A program made the position numbers and the translations under genes. The notes beneath the pieces are model-generated. The model had not been told where the DNA came from, searched no databases, and saw only the letters and a list, made by a program, of their open reading frames with translations. Source: Pachyseris speciosa (Eukaryota > Cnidaria > Anthozoa > Scleractinia > Pachyseridae). From it: a stretch of DNA of 64,000 nucleotides. Positions 22,326 through 35,201 of the stretch are shown one piece after another (within the stretch, counting starts at the first letter, position 1; the number at the start of each line of letters is the position of its first letter). Location of the stretch: assembly GCA_016490735.1 (NCBI GenBank), contig JAEMWC010000080.1, forward strand, positions 1,188,501 through 1,252,500, in the 5' to 3' direction.

Positions 22326-24578
22326 ATGCAGGAGCACAAATTTACAACGTTCTTTGAGCCATTCAGAATCAAGTCGGTCGAAAAACTCAAACAGACAACC
22401 CGAGACGAAAGAATCAAGTGCTTGAAACAAGCCAACTACAACTTGTATCTCCTGGATAGTGAGAAAATCATGATCGACCTGCTTACTGACTCGGGAACTG
22501 GGGCGATGAGCTCAGAACAGTGGGCAGCGGTCATGCTTGGGGACGAGTCGTACGCAGGCTCTCCTAGTTACAGGAAATTTGAAGCGGTTGTCAAGGAGAT
22601 CTTTGGGTATCGTCACGTGATTCCTACTCACCAAGGCCGAGCGGCAGAGCGCATCCTCTTCCGGTGTTCCGTTAAAGAGGGTGATATTGTGCCTAACAAC
22701 GCGCACTTTGCCACCACCCTAGCAAATATTGAGGCCCAAGGAGGCAAGGCCAAGAATTTTTTAACACCTGAAGCTATGGAGCCTAGTACAGATGTGCCAT
22801 TTAAAGGTAACATGAACATGGAGAAGTTGGAACAGACGCTTGCAAAATTCCGAGCGGCGATTCCGCTAGTTATGATTACGATAACCAATAATATGGTTGG
22901 TGGCGAACCTGTTAGCATGGAGAACATCAAAGCAGTATCCAAGCTGTGTCGTTCCTATGGCATACCACTGTTCTTCGATGCCTGCCGCTTTGCTGAAAAC
23001 GCCTGGTTCATCAAGATCAAGGAAGAAGGCTATGCGAATCGCACACCGAAAGAGATCGCACGAGAGATCTTCTCTTACGGGGACGGCTGCACCATGTCGG
23101 CGAAAAAGGACGGCCTGGCGAACATCGGTGGTTTTTTGGCGGTCAACGATGGAGAGCTCGCAGCAAAATGCCGCAAAGAGCTTTTGATAACCGAGGGATT
23201 TACGACTTATGGCGGACTAGCCGGACGCGATCTAGAAGCAATCGCTGTGGGGTTAAACGAGGTGGTTGAAGAAGATTACTTGCGCTATCAAGTTGGCTTT
23301 GTCAAGTTCTTGGCAGACTTGTTAGTGCAAAACCACGTGCCCATTGTCACGCCACCCGGCGGTCACGCGGTGTATATTGACGCAGGCGCAATGCTTCCGC
23401 ACATCCCCCGGGGACAGTTTCCCGCATGGGCACTTGGGTGCGCGCTGTACATAGAAGGGGGGATCCGCGGGGCGGAAGTCGGAGCTGTAATGTTAGGGAA
23501 TCAGACGAAACACAGTAATAACGATGGCTCTTCGACTGAAGGAGAAAACCCGGAAGACGAGGACGACATTAACGACAGCGTGTTTCCAGAAGAGTTGGAG
23601 CATGAGGAGTTATTTCGTTTGGCAATTCCTCGCCGAACTTACACTGAATCTCACATGAGGTAAGACGCGGTCCTGTTCTGAATAGTTATTTTAGTAGAAG
23701 TCGGCAGCCCGTTAGCGAGTTTCAAAATACCTTTAAGCTTGGGATAATCTAAAAATGGGTAAATTGGTAGAAATAATTCCTTCAATATCTATACGCTTAA
23801 ATTACTTGAATTTTAGCACTACAACGTCTTTCGAAATGTGAGATGAATAATGAAGGCTATACTCTATTAGTGACGCGTTCTCTCCGTTCTGCCGTTTCTC
23901 AGAAAGAAGTCATCCCATAGGGGGCGCTTTAAATTTGAATGAAAAACCGGGGAGAATTTTATGTTAAAAGAAAAAGGATAATTTTCCTTAATCAAAATGG
24001 AACGGGACGAGCATGTTCCTTTTGCACCGAGTTACTCTTTAAGAGACTGGATACTAATCAAAACAGCACCAAACCAGCACCAAACCGTGTGTTTAAATCA
24101 AGGAGCATGAAACTTGTGGGACGCAGCAGATCGTATAGGAACTCGGGGGAGTACTCCCAAAAATTTGGGTGGGGGTGTACGGCCCCCTAGCTGAAACCCT
24201 AACCCTATATTTCAGACCAAAATCAGCGATTTTCCCTACCCAATTTCAGACCTGACCAAAGTTCGATACCCTATTTCAGACCTATTTCACGTACTCGGTT
24301 GGCGTAATTTCTTCTCAACGAGTTTTTCCCATTACGCTTCTTTCAGGTATGTTGCTGAGGTCTGTGCGCATGTGTACAAGAACCGTGCAAAGGTTTGTGG
24401 TTATCAAATCACGTGGGAACCACCTATGTTACGTCACTTCACTGCGCACCTGGAGCCCATTCCTTGTCCGACACACGTACCCGAGGAAGGCGCCCGAGTG
24501 GGCCACACAGCAGTTAAAAAGGTGTCCACCGGACAGTTGCTAAGGCGCAGAAGAAATTCCTCGATGCAGTTTAGTTGA
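22326..24578 (+). CDS. Tryptophanase-like beta-eliminating lyase, paralog A
   Basis: Tryptophanase is a PLP enzyme that splits L-tryptophan into indole, pyruvate and ammonia. Exons 22326-23659 and 24347-24578 join in frame (ATGAG|G TAT) to give about 521 residues; bacterial TnaA has 471. ATG 22326 was chosen because MQEHKF...FEPFRIK aligns with the family N-terminus; an acceptor at 22306 suggests a 5' UTR intron. Visible motifs are LLTDSGTGAMS, GDESYAGSPSY, IPTHQGRAAERI, ITNNMVGGEPVS, FDACRFAEN, SAKKD (Lys261 as PLP lysine), GGHAVYIDAG, LAIPRRTYTESHM and LRHFTAH (His475). The TnaA-like FDTT motif reads FATT here (Ala129). An acidic insert precedes LFRLAIPRR. The intron found in paralogs B and C after IEG is absent. 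Confidence 0.9.
23660..24346 (+). other. Intron of tryptophanase paralog A
   Basis: The intron is bounded by GAG|GTAAGA and TTTCAG|GTATG. It contains a repeat-like patch at about 24140-24300 with CCCTAACCCTA and three copies of a CCTATTTCAGACC-type unit, but no ORF of note. Confidence 0.7.
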
Positions 24579-25582
24579 TTATCTTTGCAAACCGTATTGA
24601 GTTTTTGCTGGTGTTTTTACAAGTGATAAGGAGGAGTCTTGTTCATTTCTAAAGGAAACGATTTGCAGGGCTCGATTTTTTCGTGGTGTCTTTTGAGAAT
24701 GTTGACCAATGTTTTTCCAAGTTACAAACGGTTTTATTCTTGAGTGTGAATATATGAAAATTATGTATTTTTGTTCTTACCATCCGTAGTCAATGCACTT
24801 CAATAATTATTTTTAGTGCAGTAGTATGGACAATTTGTAACAAAAAAAAAAGAACTGTTAGTTGCAGGTCTTCGTTGGTTTCTGTTTTGACTTTTGGTCT
24901 CCTTGAGCATTTCTAAAATTGGCTAACATAGCACCTTCAATAGTATATCGATTGAACTTCATAACACAGAGGCGTGTGCTATGTATGTTAAATAATATTT
25001 TTGCGTGCAATCAGTACTTTACTGTTTGGAAATCAGCCCAAGTGATCTACAGTCCTAGAATAATCAGTAATGAAAAGGTGTTTTGGTTCCTTCAATTTAC
25101 TTCTCGCATCTATTTGACAGAGGTGCGCACTGCAAAACAAAGCTGACCTCACAGCGACAAAGACTACAACAAAGTGTGGAAGAAATCTTGGACAAGTGAC
25201 TGACAGATATATAGAAGTACTTTTAAAATGTAATTATTTTAGATAAGTAGGGAAACATGGTACCTACCGCTAGTGTAACTGCTGGTATCATCCATACAGT
25301 GAATTTGTAACTAAGGTAAAGGTCGCTACATTAATCTTGAACTCAGCTAAAATAATTTTGCGTCGCGAATTTCCCGACGGTTGATTACTTGTGAACCAAA
25401 GACAACTTAATGTTCTTACTATTGTTATCCAACTGTCACTTTGTCAGCAGAAAAAAACCCCCAAACCTTCTTCTTTTACGTTCTATTAGAATCGCCCTTC
25501 CTCTGTATAAACAGGCTCCACAGCTTTTGTGTTTCTGAATATGTGAATGATCATCGCAGGTATGAATTAAAAAAAAAAATCA

Positions 25583-25655
25583 GGCTTGTACGGGAGGTGA
25601 ACCCACGACCTCTGCGATAGCCGCTGCAGTGCTCTACCAACTGAGCTAACAAGCC
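25583..25655 (-). tRNA. tRNA-like element (pseudogene or SINE head)
   Basis: On minus, a 73-nt unit shows a perfect 7-bp acceptor stem (GGCTTGT/ACAAGCC), an A-box-like TAGCTCAGTTGGTAGAGC, a B-box-like GGTTCACCTCC, and a T-run terminator after TGA. The anticodon arm is abnormal: CTGCA and CGCAG enclose eight bases with an A-C mismatch, so no anticodon can be assigned. This fits a tRNA-derived SINE or tRNA pseudogene better than a working tRNA gene. Confidence 0.55.
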
Positions 25656-27073
25656 AACTCATGCATGTCTGGTACACTCAATCTGAGTCGGATCGTATCC
25701 GATCGGACTAACCGGAAGTGAGGTGATTTTCGTATATTCATTCTCACATTCTGTGTTTCTGTTGACTTAAATGAATCCTCCGACAGCCTTTGATGATTCA
25801 AGTCTCATGATATTGACAATAATTCTCGCTTACCCGAGCTATGAAAAGGAACTTAAGGGTTAAGGCAAGAGTACATCCATTCAAGTAGTTTATATGGATG
25901 ATTTATGTGTAGCACAAAGAGTAATACCGTGAGCAAATAAATAGACATGACTGATGGTGCTGGTGTTGGTGGTGATAATAGGGAGCTTAAGCAACGAGGA
26001 CAACGACGACGACAACAAGAACGTCACAACAACAACAAAAAAAATAGGCTTAATGAGTAAAAACAATGACTCTGCATGTGCGTTTTACATTTTGGTACAT
26101 TTCTTTGCTGACCTCTGCAAAACAACAACGTGAAATGGCCAAAACGCATGACGGCAAGGTTTTCTTTCTATTTCCAAACTTTGACGTCGTTCATAGCGAT
26201 ATAGTTCCAGGACAGTTCGCCAGCATTTTTTAAGTTTGGAATAATCGTGAAAGAGTTACACAAACGAGAAGTTATATTTCGAAACAACGTTTTCGTTGCC
26301 GTCGTCGTCGTCGTTGCTTAACGTGGCCGAACACAGCTCACACAGGTTTTGAAACCTGTGTAGCATTTGCCTTTTATTCTGAAACCGTTGAACTCTAGGT
26401 CCTCAAATCTGGCAGGACATGAGTTAAAAGGATAGACTTTCCAATTTTGATAGTTACGCTGACGGATGCGCTGTTGCCATGGTAACGTGACTGGCTATAA
26501 ACATCAATTTAAAATCGGGTTTTTTATATTTGCGGAAAATTCAGTCGTTAGATTTTCTCTATCATTTGCCTGAAACAAACTTGTCACAATACTCACATGT
26601 AGACACTATTCTAATGACATTTTAACAGACCGAATTTTAGCTATCCGTCCTTGAAAGATAACTCCGTTATCTACAATTTCCTTTGTTAAATTTCAGAATT
26701 GTTGCAATAACCTACTTTCTTGTTTCCTGAAGTATTTTCCTGCCAAATTTTGTTAAATTCTAACCGGCAGTTTTCGAGAAATAAGCCTATTTCGGAGACT
26801 GGACCTGAAAGAGTTCAATCTCAATTTTTTTTAATTAACTACACATGCGCTGCATTTAATTGGGTTCTCAGCCTTTCTCGGTCGGTTCTCACGGTTCTGA
26901 CGGTAACACTGAAAAACCTGCCAAATTTGACTTTTTCTGACATACCATTCTAACACAACAACACACTATCATTTTAAGAAGAAAAATGCCTCATATAAAA
27001 CCGCCTTAGAACAAAAAACTCATCACTCTTTCGGCGCCATGTTTGTTGTTGTCTACGACGACGTCGACGATGA

Positions 27074-27118
27074 TGGTGAGGGTGGTGGTGGTGGTGGTGG
27101 TGGTGGTGGTGGTGGTGA
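27074..27118. repeat. (GGT)n microsatellite
   Basis: A run of about 13 GGT units, preceded by GATGATGGTGAGG and followed by GATGATGAGG. Confidence 0.85.
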
Positions 27119-27397
27119 TGATGAGGAGGAAAACGCGTTTGCTGCCACCGATCGATAAAAAATGACGAGCATTCTGTTTTGGTTTGATCCTTAAATGATG
27201 AATAGCAAAAACATTCTATGACATTTATAAATACACAGCAATTAAGACTGAAAATTAAAAACCTATCAATTCCGCTACAGCCTTGCGTCCAGAGGTTGAA
27301 AAAATAGAGATAGAGAATATTACAACGCTCAAAATCCTCAAAAAAGTTGCGAAAGTGGATTGACTAAATGTTACAGATATTCAATAAAATTGCGTCT

Positions 27398-30281
27398 TTA
27401 CATAGTCGGAGAGGGCTGCTGCCTGCCGAGTGACGCTTTACGTAGGCGCACTATAGTTTCCACATTGTTTTCTATCCCTTCTTCTGGCTCTTTCAGCTCC
27501 TCCTCCTCTTTTGTCGCTCTTGGGGGAATTGGCTCTAGGTGGGCACTAAAATGTCGCAACACAGCAGGGGCCCATGTGATTGTATATCCGCCAATAAGGC
27601 TTCTGTGGCTGTAGACGTATCCAAACACTTCGGCGACGTATCTGTTTGATGACAAAGATATTTACGAGTTTTATATACCCTCAAAGGGAAACTGATATTA
27701 ACTAGAGGACATATTTCAACACATGCACAAGAAGCACTTATACTAGATTCTACTCGATAATGCGGCAGAACAGACGTGCCACTGTATGCTATAAGTTTTC
27801 TTGAGATAGTTTTTCGACAAATAGCTATACACTCTCGCCGGTGTTGCGTCTGGGCACGTTGCTAAGGACTGTACTCTTTAGAGAATGTGATTGTCAAGTT
27901 CTCTTTTAGCTTCGTCAATGTTCTCGGTTAGTATACATACTTCATGTGTGATTCAGTGTAAGTTCGTCGTGGTATGGCAAGGCGAAGAAGTTCTCCATAG
28001 TCTTCTTCAAGTTCGTCATTATCGTCCAAGCATTGGGGATCTTTCCCGTGCATCACACCACCCAGCTCGGTGCAGCGAATTCCTCCTACGAAACAAAAAA
28101 TTGTCGATAGTCATTTTTACCACAATTGCTAGTAATCACTTAATCTGATTGGCTAATTTGTCGTGGTCGATAAGAGTCCAGACGACGCTGCTCACGTCAA
28201 GTGGCCGGGTATTCTGCACTTATTACCTGTACTTTTATCGACAACAATATTCGTCATCGCAGTGGTATGTCAAAATTTGTTGTGGACTCACTCTGCTGCG
28301 CCAAGTGAGTCTACAAAATTTTGACCTCTATGATGGCGAATATCGTTGTCGATAAGAGTACACCATCTGACAGACAACGCTAAACCACATTCAATTTGTT
28401 AAATTACACAGCTTCTCGAATTGCTCAAGCTGAAATTGTACGCTAATCAACCAACCTTTAAGTACTTATTTATTTATTTGTTTATTTATTCAGTTATTTA
28501 TTTATTTATTTATTTTATAACAATATTTACATGGGGTGCTCTCCCAGGACAGTGGTTTCTAGTTCAGAGAGGCCCTGCATACACGGACTATGCAGAAGTG
28601 CAGAGCACTCGTGTTTCCGATCACATGTCCGGGCCACATCTTGAGCCAGCCCTCACTGAATACACGCCGCTGACCTCTCACAGCCCTTCCCAATTTATGT
28701 CTAATCTGTGGCCAGTTACTATAATTCTCACAGATTACACCTAATCGAGTTTAGCCTTCTCCTCGATCTAACATCACTGGGATAATTTAGCAGTCATTTC
28801 CAGAACGGAGACACATTTCAGTAATTCGAGTTGCTTAAAACTCTGCCAATTTCCACGAAGGCATTCGTCATGATTAGATATGACCTATCCTAGTAACTAG
28901 TGGTGAAAATGTGACCCAGTCTAGCAGAATGCCCACATTCACCTGTTTCTAGGACCCCCACCACCCCCTGCTCTGGGCTTAAGGTTCTACGGAACTGGGA
29001 AGCATGTAGAGTTCGTTGTTATTGTGGTCTTGTGTCTCTTGCTTGTCCCTAAGGCACATTTATTCCTTTACGTCTAGACCCTATCAAAAAACTAGAAATC
29101 TCAATTCTATAACGGTGGTGTTTGTAAGTTAATCATATTTTACCTTCTATGTAAATGGCGCATCCCAGGGCCCAGGCAGGGAACAGCTCCCTGTGAATAT
29201 GTGGCAACATGGCGGCTGCATTAATGTAAACAGCGTGTCCACCAGGAGGGGTCAGCACTGGAATATGATGTTCTTTCAGCAAATCTGCCAGCATTTTCAC
29301 AAATCCCACTTGATAACGAAGATAATCTTCTTCCAGCACTTCCCGTAACCCTACAGCCATAGCTTCCAGATCTCTCCCGGCCAGGCCACCGTAGGTAAGA
29401 AACCCTTCGGAAATGATCAGTTCCCTCCGGCATTTTTCCGCTAGATCGTCATCATTCATGGCCAGGAATCCCCCGATATTCACGAGTCCATCCTTCTTAG
29501 CAGACATGGTACAACCATCGGCGTACGAGAACATCTCCTGCGCGATTTGAAGTGGCGTGCGATGGGCGTAACCTTCCTCACGTGTTTTGATGAACCAGGC
29601 GTTTTCTGCAAAACGACAGGCGTCAAGGAAGAGGGGAACTCCGTGCTGACGGCAGAGCTTGGAAACCATTTTAATGTTCTCCATACTGACAGGTTCTCCT
29701 CCTATGGCGTTGTTTGTTATTGTAATCATTACCATGACAACCTTCCTTTCTTGTTCTCCTGATATCAACTCTTTCAATTTGTTGATGTCTATGTTCCCCT
29801 TGAATGGCTCAGTTTTGTTAGGGTCCAAAGCACCAGGGGTCGGAAGATTTATCGCCTTGCCTCCATGTTTTTGCACGTTGGCTTGGGTTGTATCAAAATG
29901 CGCGTTGCCAGGCACTAAGTCCCCTTTGGCTAGGGCAGAGTGAAAAAGAATCCGCTCAGCGGCCCGGCCTTGGTGCGTGGGAATCACGTGCCGGAAACCA
30001 AAGATGTCCTTGACGACTTTCTCAAACTTCCGGTAGCTTGGCGATCCAGCGTACGATTCATCACCTTTCATGATGGCTGCCCACTGGTTAGAGCTCATGG
30101 CGCCTGTGCCTGAGTCTGTTAACAGGTCGATAATGATATCCTCAGAGTTGAGAAGGAAAGGATTGTAGTTCGCTTCTTGAAGACGTTGAACTCGCTCCGC
30201 TCGTGTTGAATGCTTGATCTTCTGAACGGCCTTTATTTTGAATGGCTCAAAATCGGTTTGAAATTGGTGCTCCCATTCCAT
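27398..30281 (-). CDS. Tryptophanase-like beta-eliminating lyase, paralog B
   Basis: Three minus exons, 30281-29144, 28085-27941 and 27641-27398, join in frame (GAAG|GAGGAATT and ATGAA|ATAC) to give about 508 residues starting MEWEHQF. The family core is intact: LLTDSGTGAMS, GDESYAGSPSY, IPTHQGRAAERI, FDTTQAN (Asp130), ITNNAIGGEPVS, LDACRFAENAWF, SAKKD (Lys263), GGHAVYINAA, RLAIPRRTYTESHM and LRHFSAH (His458). Tyrosine phenol-lyase has Arg in the MERG motif and Phe in place of this His; here the sequences are TELG and LRHF, so tryptophan indole-lyase activity is the better prediction. The C-terminal tail is a Glu/Lys-rich extension absent from the bacterial enzyme. It is nearly identical to paralog C in exon 1. 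Intron 1 (28086-29143) has taken in repeats. Confidence 0.9.
28118..28405. repeat. Fold-back repeat, copy 2, in paralog B intron
   Basis: It matches the element at 7255-7585: TCTGATTGGCTAATTTG, GATAAGAGTCCAGACGAC, then inverted arms around TCTGCTGCGCCAAGTGAG, ending GACAACGCTAAACCACATTC. The arms are more diverged than in copy 1. It lies 32 bp from the exon 2 acceptor of paralog B. Confidence 0.7.
28464..28760 (-). repeat. Retroelement 3' fragment with (TTTA)n tail
   Basis: A (TTTA)n/(TTTG) simple repeat at 28464-28518 is followed by about 240 bp of GC-richer sequence. On minus this reads like a short retroelement 3' end running into an (AAAT)n tail. There are no coding motifs, so the family is not assigned. 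Confidence 0.4.
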
Positions 30282-33007
30282 CTTTGGTGATTTCTACCGC
30301 TAAAAAGTGGCAAACAAACAAACACAAATAAAATACAGGGCATTACTCGTCGGTTCACTGTCGAATTGTTCGGGTATGCCCGTGTATTGACGATCTCTTA
30401 GGCAAGCCGTTTGAACACGATAACATTTTCGAGAATCAGAAAGGAAATGTTGAAGCGATGTTGAATGAAAGTATATAAAATCAACTTAAATTTGTTTCAA
30501 CATTATCTTTAATCAGTATTTTCCACACTTTCAATAATGTTGAACGAATGTTGAGGCAAATATTGAAACCGTTCTTAAAACTAATAATATAGAAAAACTG
30601 TATGTATATCACATCCAGTTCACCTGCTAAAGATGCGGAAGGTATTCGAGGCTGTCTGCAAACTGTCCTGTATTCTTCTAATAATAATATCTGAACTTCT
30701 AATTCAAATTTCAGTTAACGAGATTGCTAATATTTCCGTCGCCATTTTCTGAAATTTCCCCAATTTAGGAATATAAACAATCTTAAAATGACTAATACGT
30801 CAGTTACTGAAAGATTGCGCGCAATAGGAACCTATTATCATCGCCTGAAAAGGGTGGTTAAAGTTAAATGCCCGAAAATAACAAAAAACACCATAATCGA
30901 CGGTAATCCCCTTTTAACGGCCTTGCGGAAGATCAATTAATGAAAAGGTCTTAAGAGTTAACATTTTAGCGCTTAATGAACAATATCAGAGTTGTTTCAT
31001 GCTTTGCGTGCGAGCCGTGAATGCACTCCTATCTATTGAAAGGAAGACAAATACACAAAAGCACACAAAACACAATAATCCCCCTTTTACAGTAATAGCT
31101 TACCGAGAAAAGCCATTGAAGAAACATGAGTATTTCGGATGTATATGAACAATGAAAGAGTTGTTCGAAGCTTTTCTGTGGTGTATAGCCTTGTTCTATA
31201 GCATCAGTTTGTACCAGAGTTTTTACTTGTAAGAAAAGAGGAACTACATGTTTTGCTTTTAGGTTATTCATTGCACTTAATTTTAAAATAAAAACATGAT
31301 GAAATTAACTTTTCTTTTTGCTTTCGTTAATAGCACCTCCTTATTAAAGCTAGTAGTTGCTACAAGAAGCCAGAATTTGATTGCCGTATTTGTAATTTAT
31401 AGTTGTACGTTATTTACACAGGGATATCAGAGCTAGGTGCTGATTGGAAGCCCTTGTCAAAATAAAGTTATTTGTTTTATTGATGTTGAACAAGAATTAG
31501 CGCGTTCTCTCTACGACCACGAAAGGTAAATTTTAAAAAGATATAATGGATCTTCGCAGCTGTGAACGCAACTTCAACAGATTTTCCCATATTCACATGT
31601 AACAACTCAGCTATGTTGAACACATGGGAATAAAGAGTGGTCTTATGAGGAAAAAAATTAAAATTCTGTAAACTATAAAACACTGAACCTAATGGCTAAT
31701 AGGACTCACTTCCAATTGCGAGTTAGAAAGATAAACGATTTCGTAAGCGGTAGTAGCTTCCCAGTCTTCTAGGTTTTTTTTAAGTGTTGGTGTAAAGCGC
31801 TTCTCTGAGTATGAACAAGAGAGAATTGAGGACAAAAAGACAATTATATACAATTCTCAAACGGGAAAATTAAAGACCAGAAATAGCTTTGCGATATTCA
31901 AATACATATTCTAACAGCAAAATTTTCTAAGATTTCTAACAGCAAAACTGTGCCCTACCAGAAAAGAAGAAATGGCGCTCCTATCTCCAAAGCTGATGAA
32001 GCAAATGAATAGCTTATTTACAAAAACTAATCCTTTCTAATCTCGAGTTCAGTATTTCTGGCTTTCTGATTGGTCCAAACACCGAAAGCTAATTGCTTTT
32101 ATCTTTCACGGGCTTATATTTCTGTTGGTTGTCTTCAGTGCTCGCGGAACAAGAGAGGACACTGGTGCTTTTTGCTGTAAGTATGGTGTCACGCTGAGAT
32201 TTTTTGTGTGGGATACCTGTGGTATCCTGAAGTGATGTCATCGAGTTGTAATTCCGTTAATGCTGATGAGTTGCAAAGTTTGCAATGCATTGTGGGCAGT
32301 GTATCCTATACGTGTACCCGTTGGCTACCTATTTTTCTTGCCGTCGAGGAAGCATCAAAATCTAGTGTAATGTTCTGCAGTCATCAGTCAAGTCTGCTTT
32401 CTCTCTGTTTCACTATATAAAAAAAAGTATTTCAATTTCGTGGTAGAAATTTTCAAAGTGGAAGATGGCGCCGATAAAAGATTTTACTATCATGCATGGT
32501 TAATCCTTGGCTACCCTCTCCGGAAAGGAATCGGTATGTGTTCAAAAAAGAGCGCCAGCTCAAATCAGTAGCAAAAGCGAAGTGCTGTAGTAACAGGTTT
32601 TCCCAGTGACGAATTTATTCGAGCTGACACGTGATCATTATTGCTTGTGGCTGTGATTGGTACTTAAAGGACATGTTCAGAAATAATTAAAAACCGACGG
32701 TAGTTCTGCTGGCTGTGATTTACAACGAGGATTAGTTAAAATGAAAGATCCCTGTTTTACTTCGACAGAAGGAGTGTCAGAAGTAAGTGATCGGCATTTA
32801 ATTTTTGCGGATTGAGCAATCCGCAAAATCCGCAGAAATTACAACCCGCACTATTTTCATGTTACACGCCGGTAGTCCTGATAGCCGTCAACAGCGCGAA
32901 GAGACTGGAGCGAAGAGAAAAAAAGCGGGACGAGAACCCGTCAGGTTTCGCCAATCTCGCCGCGCTATCAGCGCCGGCTAGGCATGTCCCGAATGCCCTG
33001 GGCACGT

Positions 33008-33150
33008 TTTGAGCACTTTTTCGAATTTTGGAGCACTCTTTTACGTTTCCAGCACTCTTGAGCACTTTCTTGAATTCTGGGCAAAATTTGAGCAATTTGT
33101 TCGCATTTTGAGCAACATTTAAGCTTTTTTTTCCAATTTTCCACATATTT

Positions 33151-33183
<33 letters not shown>

Positions 33184-33660
33184 AAGCCGAGTTACCGTAT
33201 TGATTCGATTAAACGCCGCAGCGTTTATTAATTTTTTTTTATGATTTGAGAGCGGCGTTTATTGGAGGGCGGCGTTTATTTAAAATCCAGTTCATTTACA
33301 AACAATTGCAACTGAACGTTTCAATTTTTAAAAACAGAAACATGTTTTAGTGCTTGTCTGAAATGTCATTTATTTTATCGTTCTCACTTCGCTTTGATAG
33401 AATAATTAAGATTTGTTCCAAAAACATTGGTCTTTTACTTCTATGGTCACCTTTTAGACATTTGAAGGTTATGCTTTGATAAAACTAATTAAGAATATTT
33501 ATATCTATGCTAGGAAATAATTAAAAATTATGAGCAACTTTGAAGCACTATTTCTAAATTTCAAGCACTTTGTCAAAAATTCGAGCACTATTTGAGAAAT
33601 TTTTGCAATTATTTGAGCACTTTTTGGCGATTTTCCAGCGCAATCGGGGAATGCCTAGTT
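33008..33660. repeat. Dispersed GAGCACTTT repeat with embedded AAACGCCG MITE piece
   Basis: The units GAGCACTTTTTCGAATTTTG, GAGCACTCTT, GAGCACTTTCTTGAATTCTG and GAGCAATTTG recur at 33008-33130. Similar units return at 33530-33650 (GAGCACTATTTGAGAAATTT). Between them, about 33193-33290, is a TACCGTATTGATTCGATTAA piece with repeated GGCGTTTATT, related to the MITE at 45213-45746. Confidence 0.5.
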
Positions 33661-34568
33661 ACCAGAGACAGGCCACAAAAGCAAATTTGATCGAGACAGC
33701 CGTTATCTTCACGTTTTCTAGCTGTCAAAAGCTAAAATTTTGTGTAGATTATAAGTTGAAAGTTCTTGTAAGTTACAATGCCGTGAAAGTCTACAAAACA
33801 ATTTAAGAATTGGTTCATGCGTCAGCATTCGTTCGTCAACGTTCGTTCATCAGCGTTCGTTCATGCGTAGTACGCCTCCCCCGCAGCAAATCTAGCTTCT
33901 TGAGTCCTCTCCAAATTTCCCCCGTGTTTCATATCTCGATGAACGCACAAAGCGGTAGTTAAATTGCATAAGCCAAGAGCTAATGCATAAGCCAATTGTT
34001 GTATAACATTTTCAAAGCGGCAGTTAAATTTAACGCGGACAGCATCAGCGTGTATCATGGGAATATGAAACACGCTAGCGTAATTGAGGAGGACTCGCAA
34101 AGTATCATTGACCATCAGCTTGTAAAGCTCCAGCTACAGGTCAGTTCAAAATTGTTATAAAACATTTGTTGGATGAACAATGTTAGAACGTGTAGCATGC
34201 ATGTTTGATGATGTTTGCTCAACATTTTTTGTTGGAAGAATGAAAGCTTCTTGAGTGCTCTCCAAACTTCCCAAGTGCTTCATATCTCGACGAACGCACA
34301 AAGCGGTAGTTTAAGTATTGGCTCTTTTTCCGGCTATTTTGTTTCTTCTGCTTCTGCTACGTTATCAGCGTGCACAATAGGAATATGAAACACGCTCGCG
34401 CAACTGAATTTGACTACACGAATTTATCAGCTATGTTATTAATAACTATCAGTTTTGTGCTAAAAGAGTGAGGCAACAAACACGCTACGCACAACGTATA
34501 TCCTTCGTTCTAAAAACGTGACGGCCACAAACACTCTTTACACAAAGTATATTCTTCCGTTATAAAAC

Positions 34569-34836
34569 CGTGACCAAGCAGAGCATAACGCCACAAAAAC
34601 GGAACACACAATATATATTGTTAATCTGCATTTGAATTAAGCGTGATCCGTGAACCGTTTCGTTTTGCGTGATGAATTCACCGGCTATTTTGTTTTGAAA
34701 CTCGTGACCAAGCAGAGCATAACGCCACAAAAACGGAACACACAATATATATTGTTAATCTGCATTTGAATTAAGCGTGATCCGTGAACCGTTTCGTTTT
34801 GCGTGATGAATTCACCGGCTATTTTGTTTTGAAAAT
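34569..34836. repeat. Tandem duplication, 134-bp unit x2
   Basis: CGTGACCAAGCAGAGCATAA begins at 34569 and again at 34703, and the following 130 bp are nearly identical (both include GTGATCCGTGAACCGTTTCG and end in CGGCTATTTTGTTTTGAAA). The near-identity points to a recent duplication. Related, more diverged CGGCTATTTTGT segments precede it from about 34330. Confidence 0.85.
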
Positions 34837-35201
34837 GTACGTATTGTTTTCCAACGGCTGTGGTTCGGTTTTGACAGGACATGAACTTCATATGGGTCGA
34901 TAAAAGTCATAAAATTGACCACTAAAGGTTTTTGAACAAATATGTTAAGAACGTTTTAGGGCATCGCCGAAAAGAACGTTCAGCTTCAGCCCCCAAATTA
35001 AACGTTCTTATAAAAAAGAGTGTACATCATCTTTTGACGCGTATGCCGACAGACATGACAACCCTGGAAAGACTAGAAATCAAATTTATTTAATCGGCCA
35101 GTAACTCACGTGCTCTGTCATAAGTCTGATGCTGTAGTGACCTCTGGTTTGAAGTATTGAAACGTCTTTAAACAGATTTAAAGCGAACTCAAAAGACCTC
35201 G

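Larger units (their letters stand above)
24579..27397. other. Intergenic between paralogs A and B
   Basis: There is no supported gene. It holds a tRNA-like element at 25583-25655 and a GGT microsatellite near 27075. The rest is AT-rich with only short random ORFs. The 3' ends of the two convergent tryptophanase genes (A on +, B on -) face each other across it; no clear polyadenylation site was identified. Confidence 0.5.
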
